Origin: Chalara sp. BL73
Taxonomy: Eukaryota; Ascomycota; Leotiomycetes; Helotiales
Reading direction: 5' to 3'
Assembly (NCBI GenBank): GCA_918026815.1
Contig: CAKJVC010000147.1
Coordinates: forward strand, 1 to 64,000
Length of the DNA: 64,000 nucleotides
A program made the position numbers and the translations under genes. Position 1 is the stretch's first letter. Every line of letters begins with the position of its first letter. The notes beneath the pieces were generated by a model that saw only the letters and a list, made by a program, of their open reading frames with translations, searched no databases and was not told the origin of the DNA. Shown here one piece after another: positions 55,704 through 64,000 of this stretch.

Positions 55704-56678
55704 GATTCCAAGACTATTGCTTCTTCTAATTGCAAGTTGCTTGGAGTGATGAAGATAAAAAAGCGAAGATGCTACATGTATAAGACTGCAGTGAGAAACT
55801 ACTAATATGATAAGAGCGTATCACCATATGGCATCGGTAGGTTCATCATTCTCTCCAAAGCTCTCAGGCTTTCTGCGCTCATCAAGAAGAAGCCTTATAA
55901 TGCTGAAGCAGAGTATTTATTCGCCGTTAGGACTTGGCTCAAATGAGAGGCAAACTTGGTCTCCACTTTGGTCAGCTTAAGCTTACACTAAGTGTTCGGA
56001 CCTTGTAAAAATGCTCCAGTTTTAGCAAAATAGAACCTCTTTGTTGGCTGAGCTAGAAAATCATTGGCTGAAATGTAATAATTAAGCGAGTTTTTATGTA
56101 TCTGAACACTCTGGCGGTTAAGGGAATAGCCTTTCCCATATTTCGTAAGCTCGCACCTGAATGCCTAAAGAGAAAAAGCCTAGCCGAGTATCTTCCGCGT
56201 AAGAAGATAACGGCAGTTTCGCATATTACTAGTTTTAAATAGCATTAAATTTATGGAGTTGGTAGTCTCGGCGCAAAAGGACTCAATTTGAATGTATGCT
56301 GTGTATAAAGCTGGGGTTGAATGTGTTTGTTTAGGAAGTTCTAAGGGCTTAAGGGGTAGCTTTTTAAGCGAGCGCAAGAGTCTGAGGCTGAATCTCGGCG
56401 CGTTAACCCAAAGATTTGGATGTGTTGTGAAGCGCGTTCAATATCACGAACCGACTTACGATCCGCCTGGTATTCTATATCTTTCAATTTCTTGAGGGCT
56501 ATAGTATTTGTGTTACCTAAGTTATGTCAAGAATCAATGTGCAGGTTTGAATTGCTGGGAGTGTTCTTGTTGCTAGCACACAATATTGCCAACAAGTTTA
56601 GGAAGAAGGAACCTCAGTAGGAGACCTTTTTTTATGTATGATGAAGCTTATATTCACGTTTTATAGGCCTCCCACATC
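55704..56678. other. divergent intergenic region
   Basis: Between the Zn2Cys6 gene (minus strand) and GCP4 (plus strand), 0.98 kb. Likely both promoters; no gene or repeat recognised. Confidence 0.5.
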
Positions 56679-58977
56679 ATGCTCCACGAAATTCTCCTGT
56701 CCCTCTCCGGTCATCCATCCCCACTACTCACCGCCGACCACTCAGCCCCCTCCTCGATATTCTCCCCTTCAGAAAGGGCTTTACTCTCCTCAGTCGCCCA
56801 CCTTAGTGAGCTCCACCACAAGCTCATAGCCAATACCGCTGCTATAGCCGCGACGCACCACTCAAGTATCTGCCAGGCTATTGCCACAAGTATCAGTTTC
56901 ACACACCTTACACAATTTCAAAGGAAAGTGCTAGAGGTTGAAGATAGCATATTACGGAAGGATTCTGCAAGTGTTGGCGCATACAACATAGTTCCGCTTA
57001 CGGCTATTGTACAGCAGTTTTCAGGATGGACAAGAAAGATGGAATGGTTTACAGAGATTGTGGACCTCATGATGCGCGGTAATGGAGTGGAGGGCAGAAA
57101 GTGCTCTGGTGCTAAGGCCATTAATAAATTGTGCGATGCAGTCCAGACTGGATATACCGATATAGAAGAAGCAGCACTTAGCTTGGTAAAGGTTGCCGAG
57201 ACTGCATGGCTGAAGCAAGTGTCCGCGTGGATATTATATGGCAGGCTACCAAGTTTTGGCAGGGAGGATTTCTTTGTCCAGAATACAACAAACGATCTTG
57301 AGGTATGAGGTTAGAGTGCCATAAAGTATTATGTGCTGATAGATACAGGACTACCAAGTTACGCACGAATTGTTACCGGTTTTTGTGTCGGCACCAACAG
57401 CTGCGTCCCTCCTCTTCATTGGACGCTCGTTGAATCATATCAGAGTGAGAGGAATTTCGCATTCGACCTCTCCAGAGCTCACTGTGCCGTCGTCTCATCT
57501 TCAACAGCTGTCTACCCTCAAATTTCCAATCAACAACGCTAGTTTTACACGAGTTATAGCAACAATCCGCCTTTCTCTGTCTCAGACGACTCTCCAAAAG
57601 CTATTACCACTGACCAGGGTTGTCGACATCCTTTCGCTACTCCGTGAATTCTTCTTGCTTGGCCGAGGAGAGTTTGCTATGGCCTTGATCACAGAGGCAG
57701 ACGAGAAAATTAGATCCAGATGGCGCCGAGCTGATAATCTTGCTTACGAAAAACGTGATGGGCTTGGAGATATCGTTGTGAAAGAAGGAGAGGTATCTGC
57801 TGTTCTTGCACGAACATGGGCTGCCATGGGATTGCTACAAAGTCACAATGAAGACCAAGATGAAGATGAGCAGTTGGAGTTGGCCAGAGATCTTGTACGG
57901 CTAATCATCTTGAAGGGAACATCTACTGCGCCGTCAAAGAGTAGCCCGTTATTTAATGCAGCAAGCATTGCTCCGACTCCTTTCCGAAATCTGCTCTTGT
58001 CCGTGCCTGTAATATTGACATTACAAATTCCCTCACCATTGGATCTATTTCTCACACCATCAGATTTACAAATTTATTCTAGTATCAACGCTTACTTACT
58101 ATCTATCCGCCGAGCACACATTCGCTTGACGGACCTCTGGAAAGTCACCTCTCTACGCCGAGATCACCCTTCACCTCCAGGTCCTCCTTATGGTAGCTCG
58201 AAAAGTGGTCAAGCAAAAGTCTACGCCCTCCGAAAAAGAGCAAAGCAGCGTTCCGTGGCCATGCGCAGAGTATGGGCAACTAGCAGTGCAGCGGTTTTTT
58301 TCCTTGGTGAGACCGAGGCATACCTTCAAGGCGAAGTGGTTGTGGGAACCTGGAGCGGGTTCAAGACGTGGCTCAACGGGGAACGCCCTCATTTATCGAT
58401 ATCTAAAAGTACTGATGACGATGAAGATATCTGGCTTCAAGCTGCTCTTGAATCGGCGCAAAGCCAAACAGAAAGTCGCCATACACATGATCCTCAAACT
58501 CTGGCCGATGCACACCGCAAATACCTTGCCGCGTTGTCCACCGGTCTTCTTTTGACGAAGTCATCATTCACAGATCCACTTTATCATCTTCTACAACAGA
58601 TCGACCATCTTGTTGCTCTTGTACACCGGATCCACTCGATTTGGCAGTCACTCGACCTTGAAGATGATGAAGGTGTTGTAGATGCATTCTCGGATTTTCG
58701 TAAAGAAGAAAAGGATGTGAAGGACCAGCTAGTGTTGATAGCCGAGAGAGTTAAGGGAGCGATAGAAGAGCTTGTGAGAAGTCTTAGAGAAATTGACCAA
58801 GAAAAGGAAGGATGTGAGAGTGGGTTTGAAGAACTTGTCCTTGGAGACGAAGGCGTATATATCGCTAGCAAGGTTGGGAGAGTGGATCGACTTCTGATGA
58901 AACTCGATTTTAGGGGTTGGTTTGTGGAAGAAACGAAGAAAGATAGTGCGGATGAGGACTTTTACGACGCTGAATGA
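56679..58977 (+). CDS. GCP4: gamma-tubulin complex component 4 (Spc97/Spc98 family)
   Basis: Exons 56679-57302 and 57349-58977 with a 46-nt intron; 750 aa. The start MLHEILLSLSGHPSPLL is the GCP4 hallmark. The N-terminal GRIP1 part includes YNIVPLTAIVQQFSGWTRKM, AWILYGRLPSFGREDFFVQ and HELLPVFVSAPTAASLLFIG. The GRIP2 part, which binds gamma-tubulin, includes LLREFFLLGRGEFAMALITE, PVILTLQIPSPLDLFLTPSD, YSSINAYLLSIRRAHIRL and the end MKLDFRGWFV. GCP4 belongs to the gamma-tubulin ring complex that nucleates microtubules. It is present in many filamentous fungi but absent from budding yeast. No frameshift or odd feature. Confidence 0.93.
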
Positions 58978-59531
58978 TTTGATTTATGAGGCAAAATATG
59001 GAAATACCCCGGCGTTTGGGGGAGCCGGTAACGGCTGACGCGTTAATGAGATGTTATGGTATTAGCATGTATTATATGCACAGCCGGAGAGATTCTGGAA
59101 CGATATATTACAAATTTCCATGTTCCTTTGTACTGTTGTAAATTCTAATCCCTTGGTTCAACAGTATAGAACTTCTTGGCTTTTGAAACGACTTTTCTGT
59201 AGTTGGTAGAGGAGGGCTTTGGTATCATCATGCACTGAAAATTACGAGTGACAAAAATATATGATTTTGCAACAATTTTCTAGATTGCTAAATGTGAAAA
59301 GCATGCATAAGAAACACTTTTATGTCCGCTCATCGTGAGATATTCCAATCGTCTATAATGCCGGTTTGTTTCTATCACGTGATAAGATCCATTTCTGCTA
59401 CGATAGGATTAGCTCCAAAATTGGCGAGCAATCCACACACACAATCAACGCCAACATTTTTGAACATCACTTCGAACACCCAAAATTGAACCAGCTCACG
59501 GCCTTCGATAATATCTTGTTAAATCGCCAAA
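58978..59531 (+). promoter_or_regulatory. GCP4 3' flank and RPS17 promoter with a TCACGTGA site
   Basis: A perfect palindrome TCACGTGA lies at 59375-59382, about 150 bp before the RPS17 start. E-box-like CACGTG sites are bound by Cbf1/bHLH-type factors; a role in ribosomal protein gene control is an inference. No gene otherwise. Confidence 0.5.
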
Positions 59532-60075
59532 ATGGGTCGCGTTCGTACTAAGACTGTCAAGAAGTCCGCTAAGGTCATCATTGAGCGATACTATCCTAAG
59601 TTAACTCTCGACTTCGAGACCAACAAGAGAATCTGCGATGAGATTGCTATCATTGCTTCAAAGCGCCTCCGCAACAAGGTAGAATAGTCTTATCGACACC
59701 TTAGTATTAGCAATTGACAATTGGATAGATTGCTGGCTACACTACCCATCTCATGAAGCGCATTCAGCGTGGTCCCGTCCGTGGTATATCCTTCAAGCTC
59801 CAAGAAGAAGAGAGAGAGCGCAAGGATCAATATGTTCCCGAAGTTTCTGCCCTCGACTTCACCCAAAACTCCGAGAGTGGACAGCTTGATGTTGATGCTG
59901 AGACAAAGGATCTACTCAAGAGCCTTGGTGTACGCTTTACAATTCTATTGTGTTGAAACAAATTCTTACTTTTGCACAGTTCGATTCCATCCCAGTCAAC
60001 GTTGTCCCAGTTACCCAACAACAAACAATCGAGCGCGGCCCTCGCCGATTCAACGACCGCCCAGCACGTAACTAG
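59532..60075 (+). CDS. RPS17: 40S ribosomal protein eS17
   Basis: Three exons, 59532-59678, 59729-59929 and 59980-60075, give 147 aa. Start [20 protein letters not shown], then [41 protein letters not shown] and the end [12 protein letters not shown]: unmistakable eS17. It is a structural component of the small ribosomal subunit head. An early intron is usual for fungal ribosomal protein genes. The sequence is intact. Confidence 0.97.
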
Positions 60076-60551
60076 ATTTGACTCATATGGGCTGGTGTTG
60101 GTAAGGGATTGGGTGGTCGGGATTTGGTTGCTGCAGGCGTATAAATGGCTGGGTATGCAGACTAGATCAATGTGAGATCTCTTCCCAACAGGTGTCGCTG
60201 ATTCTCTTCGGAGTTGATGCTTGATTGCCAGGCTTAGCGGCCATCCTCCATCTTGCCCTACTTCTCACTGGCGGCCCTGACCCTTGCGAGGCATTTGTGA
60301 TATCTTGTGCCTAGCTACTTAGTTCTTCCGGTTTTATGCATGCGTGCAGTTTGCCGATGAAACTTGTTTATAGTTGAGGTAGGTTCGTATGTGACGAAAA
60401 ATCAAATCATTATACCACTTAATTTGAACTGGTGTTTCTTTACGCAAGCAGTGGTATCATTTTGTAAACTGTAAAGGGGTATCATATATCCACTTGTCCA
60501 ACGCCGTTCAAAATCCTTGTGTATCACTTCTCAACGCCTGTGAATGTCATT
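60076..60551. other. convergent 3' region of RPS17 and RTR1
   Basis: 0.48 kb between two convergent genes; 3' UTRs expected. Nothing else seen. Confidence 0.6.
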
Positions 60552-61436
60552 TTATAATTTCCAATCGGTATCTTCATCAGAATTTCGACGGCCGCCTGTT
60601 GCATTCCTAGCATCAAATCTAGATATATGTCCTTCTAGAGTTAGGTGTAGCGCATCCATCTGATCACTTAGTCCACCGGTATCAAAGGAAGGTGGTTGCA
60701 CAGGACCTTCAACAACGTTCTCTCTGATGGATACCGCCACCAACCTATTCCGTGAATCTGACTTCTTCTCTCCTCGTTCTAGGGCTAGAACAGCTCCAGC
60801 TTGTCTCTTATTTTCAGCTCCATCATCATCGATGTCCATTTCTCCAAATTTATCTGTAACTATATCCTCCGCAGTTTTGGGCTCGTCCAAGAGGTCAATA
60901 TCTACCTCGCCAAATCCATTCCTCTCCCACGCTGGAACCTCGCTCAATTGCACTCGGACATATAACGCTCTCTTTGCACATGCTTGAGAACACCATTTTT
61001 CCGTCTCCGCAGTCTCTACAACTCGAAAGTCCTTACTGTTTCTGCCCAAGATTCTGTATTTCCCCCCTTTGCCATCTTTCGCGTTCTTGTTCCTGCACAA
61101 GGCAAAGCCACAGCGATCATTGATGTTTCGCTCTACGATCAGTGCGTCGTAATCGCTGGGCTGATAGGGGCGTAGGTATGTCTTCAAGTTCTTTGCATCG
61201 ACAGGAGACGGGCTTGAAGCATCGTATGGCGGTAGCGCAAGGGGATACTCCATGAGCTCCTCCATGGAAGCAAAAATTTCTAATTCGGTGTCTTTGCGCT
61301 GCTGAATCAGATGTGCATGATACAGAGCTGTTTCTCTATCCCTTTCTGCTTTGGTCATAGTGCCTGATGCTCGGGAAGCAGTGGCGGGGTAGGCTGTCTT
61401 CTTCAAGATAGATTTGGGCATATTGGAGGTCGCCAT
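60552..61436 (-). CDS. RTR1: RNA polymerase II CTD phosphatase, RPAP2/Rtr1 family
   Basis: Single exon, 294 aa. The central zinc-binding module typical of Rtr1/RPAP2 is visible: the first Cys pair in RCGFALC, then KYRILGRNSKDFRVV, then WCSQACAKRALYVRVQL with the second Cys pair. An upstream segment (LRPYQPSDYDALIVERNIND) also fits. The N-terminus (PKSILKKTAYPATAS) is basic, and the C-terminal 130 residues are acidic and probably disordered (MDIDDDGAEN). The family removes Ser5 phosphate from the RNA polymerase II C-terminal domain and aids nuclear import of the polymerase; whether the yeast protein is itself catalytic has been debated. Divergent to MTI1. Confidence 0.88.
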   Translation of the reverse strand: MATSNMPKSILKKTAYPATASRASGTMTKAERDRETALYHAHLIQQRKDTELEIFASMEELMEYPLALPPYDASSPSPVDAKNLKTYLRPYQPSDYDALIVERNINDRCGFALCRNKNAKDGKGGKYRILGRNSKDFRVVETAETEKWCSQACAKRALYVRVQLSEVPAWERNGFGEVDIDLLDEPKTAEDIVTDKFGEMDIDDDGAENKRQAGAVLALERGEKKSDSRNRLVAVSIRENVVEGPVQPPSFDTGGLSDQMDALHLTLEGHISRFDARNATGGRRNSDEDTDWKL

Positions 61437-62112
61437 ATTGATTGTATTTTCTCAAATATGGCGTAGCAAGTAGGGAGCTTTAAAGTATTGTGTCATGAGC
61501 TGCAAACGTCAACAGGAAGACTTGGAAAGCTCTTGTTCATATAGGTATTTACAGGGACAGCCTTGGAAGCGAGACAAATGGTTGGACCCCTGCTCCACCA
61601 GCTTGTGCTTCCAGTATTAGCCGGTAACTCCACTGCCTTAATCCGATCTTCACCAAGTCTTAATTATGTTTTGTGTTTTTTGTTTGCAGAAACTAATGTG
61701 GTAAGACTTATTGTTCTAAGCTTTACTCCTTGGATTCATCCGTCCGACAACAAATGTTTCATATTATCATTCACATGAGGAGGCGCTGACGTACTCCACC
61801 AGACAGAATCAACACCCCACTCAGAGACTACTCAATTTGTTCGTTTTTGATCTATAGCGCAGCGCATGTGTCACCTTGCACTCTTTGGAATAAAATATAC
61901 TCCTTATAGAACTGCTCTACCGGTTGTTCTGACGTTCGCCGTTGCCCACTGCGGTAGGCAACACCCAAGGGAGTTTGGCAGAGGTGCGTTGTATTATCCA
62001 CTCTCACAGCCCAATTCTTGTTGTTTTACGTTCCTGGCGCAACACGCTCCGGCATTATACAATGACTGATGATTAGAACTCACAGGCAATTTCTCAGCTA
62101 TCCATTCCCAAT
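61437..62112. promoter_or_regulatory. divergent upstream region of RTR1 and MTI1
   Basis: 0.68 kb. No clear motif; small ORFs are not supported. Confidence 0.45.
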
Positions 62113-64000
62113 ATGGCAACGCCACCTTTTAAGGTCAAGGCGGTGTTCGAATACACTTCGGCGCACGATGATGATCTTCACTTTCCAAATGGTCAAATAA
62201 TAACAGTTACTGAAGAGGAAGATGATGACTGGTACGCTGGGGAATACGTGGACGCATCTGGGGTAAAGCAGGAGGGCATATTTCCTAGGAACTTTGTGGA
62301 GAAATATGAACCCGTTGCACCTGCTAGGCCAACTCGTACAAATCGGCCCAAAAAAGAGTCCGAGGCCGCCCCGGTACCTTCTCCTGCGACAGTACTTGCA
62401 CCAGAGCAAAAAGATGAGCCGGAAGTGGAACGTGGTGACACCGAATCACAAGTTGAAGTCCATTCTCCTCCAATTGCCGGGCAGCTAAGTCCACAACCAG
62501 AGGTGTTGAAATATCCTCCGCCGGCAAAGCCTTTAGAGGTATCTGCGCCTTCTGCCTCTAAGCTAGCCTCGCCTCCAGCTGCACCGAAAGTTCCTGGTCC
62601 CCCGCCCATCACTGAAAAGCCTACCGGAAATTCTTTTCGAGATCGTATTGCAGCTTTTAATAAAGCTGCTCCACCCCCCGCGCCATTCAAGCCTGGCGGA
62701 CTGAGTTCAGGCGGATCAAGTAGCTTTATTAAGAAACCGTTTGTTGCACCTCCTCCAAGCAAGAACGCATATGTTCCGCCCCCCCGCGAGCCTCCTCCAC
62801 AAAAGCTGTATAAACGAGATGAGGATCCAGAAATCGCAGCTAGGGAAACAGAGAATCTTGAGCAGGCAGAAAAAGCAGGTCTAGCTCCATCAAGCAGTGA
62901 TGCCAATGCAGAAGAACAACCAAAGACATTGACTTTAAAGGAGCGCATGGCTCTATTACAAAAACAACAGGCTGAGCAGGCTTCACGACACGCTGAGTTA
63001 GCGGCACGGAAGGAGAAACCTAAAAGGCCCGCCAAGAAAAGAACTGAATCGCATGGCCCTTCTGAGACAGCTGAAGAGGAAGATGGACTTAGGTTAGAAA
63101 GACAGGACACTACAGAAACCATTGGAAAATCTTCTATAGAGGTTGGTAGAGAAGAACAACCAAGAAGACGAAAGTCTTCGAGAGGTGCGCCTAATACTCC
63201 TGGTCTGAACCCTCAAAGGTCCTTTGGTGATGGAAATGAGGCAGATATGTCGGGGGCTGGGGACACAACTGAGGAGCCCGAGGAAGCATCGACTAGTCGA
63301 GATGACAGTGATGAAAAGTCAAAGGTTAGAGCGCCTCATATTCCTATCCGCGCGCCAAATGCACCGGTTCAAGAGCCCGATGTAGGAGAAAAGGGCGGTG
63401 CTTCTGAAGAGGAAGAAGGTGATGCTGAAGAAGAGGAGGATGAGGAGGATGATATAGACCCTGAAGTCCGGCGGAAGGAGGAATTGAGGGCACGCATGGC
63501 GAAAATGAGCGGTGGCATGGGCATGTATGGAATGTTTGGAGCACCAATGCCGGGTTTACCGCCTCCCAAGAAGAAGTCAACGGGAACTAGCGAAAGCAGA
63601 CCACCAGTGGAACATGGCTCAGAGGATGCAATACCGGGAAGTACACGAGCGCCACCAGTCCCGATGCCTGGTTTGTCTAGGGTACGAAGTCCCGAAGAAA
63701 TTCCCAGACAACTGGATGAGGATGATGACCAGACACCAATTGCTCGCATACGGCCAGCCGAAGAAGTCCCGGATGTTGAAGACGTAATTCCTGAGAAGTC
63801 TCCTCCGTCCCGTAAGTAGACACTGTGAAATAAACATAACTTTACGCATTTCTAACCAATATTTCAACTAGTTCCTATTCGTGAAGGAGCCCCGCCTCCT
63901 ATACCTGGTGGACGGCCAGCTCCCCCACCCATTCCACTCGAAAGTACGTATTGCGCAATGAACCATACAAGTCAGTATTAACTATTGTAGCACGGCCTGC
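62113..64000 (+). CDS. MTI1: SH3 protein of actin patches, Mti1/Bbc1-like (5' part, runs off the window)
   Basis: Exons 62113-63811, 63872-63943 and 63991 onward; the 3' part lies beyond the window. An N-terminal SH3 domain (residues about 5-68) has the binding-groove marks AVFEYTS, DDDWYAGEY and GIFPRNFVEKYEP. About 520 residues of Pro-, Glu- and Lys-rich low complexity follow, with polyproline blocks (APPPAPFKPGG; APPPIPGGRPAPPPIP), a coiled-coil-like stretch (LKERMALLQKQQAEQASRHA) and an acidic run (SEEEEGDAEEEEDEEDD). This matches yeast Bbc1/Mti1, which binds type-I myosin tails and restrains Arp2/3 activity at endocytic patches. The frame is intact. Confidence 0.85.

Noticed and set aside
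62193..63122. 309-codon ORF antisense to MTI1
   Set aside because: It mirrors the Pro/Glu/Lys-rich codons of the sense gene, which rarely give antisense stops; no family feature.

Overview
The window comes from the nuclear genome of a filamentous ascomycete. The genes carry short (about 45-60 nt) GT-AG introns, and the gene set is fungal: a Zn2Cys6 regulator, a yeast-type amino acid permease, fungal prohibitin, Qcr8 and Nhp2, and a fungal pectate lyase C. Gene style and the two degenerate multicopy families around 13-15 kb suggest a plant-associated Leotiomycete (Helotiales-like). That placement is a low-confidence inference; no marker gene here settles it.

Layout. 0-6.3 kb is housekeeping: the tail of a ROG1-like lipase, prohibitin PHB1 and complex III subunit QCR8 head to head over 220 bp, snoRNP protein NHP2, and one unrecognised gene. 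Several of these carry single-base frameshifts, mostly at short G or C runs, while QCR8 is clean. 6.3-16 kb is an accessory, AT-rich, gene-poor stretch. It holds a lone F-box-like ORF, a candidate small secreted protein, an ORF made of tandem repeats, and two decayed genes whose stop codons all look like CAR-to-TAR changes, the pattern left by repeat-induced point mutation (RIP). 16-24 kb is core again: pyruvate dehydrogenase E2 (LAT1) and the Arf-GEF SEC7, transcribed divergently.

24-45 kb holds well-spaced genes: a secreted alpha/beta-hydrolase-like protein, an amino acid permease, pectate lyase C with a GC-AG intron, a WCGPC thioredoxin with two possible starts, an apparently intact 1.4-kb Tc1/mariner element inserted just upstream of that thioredoxin, and a long disordered protein with a G-tract-rich 5' flank.

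45.9-55.7 kb has three genes in a row on the minus strand: a full-length ABCC transporter (13 exons, 1446 aa), a WD40 protein and a Zn2Cys6 transcription factor. They could form a transporter-regulator group, but no biosynthetic enzyme accompanies them. 56-64 kb is core: GCP4 (gamma-tubulin complex), RPS17, the RNA polymerase II CTD phosphatase RTR1/RPAP2, and the 5' part of the SH3 protein MTI1/BBC1.

No CRISPR array, rRNA or convincing tRNA was seen. The most striking items are the intact mariner copy at the thioredoxin promoter, the RIP-like nonsense pattern at 13-15 kb, and the clustered frameshifts at the left end. I found no clearly new multi-gene system. Exon junctions were placed by eye from splice signals and reading-frame continuity.
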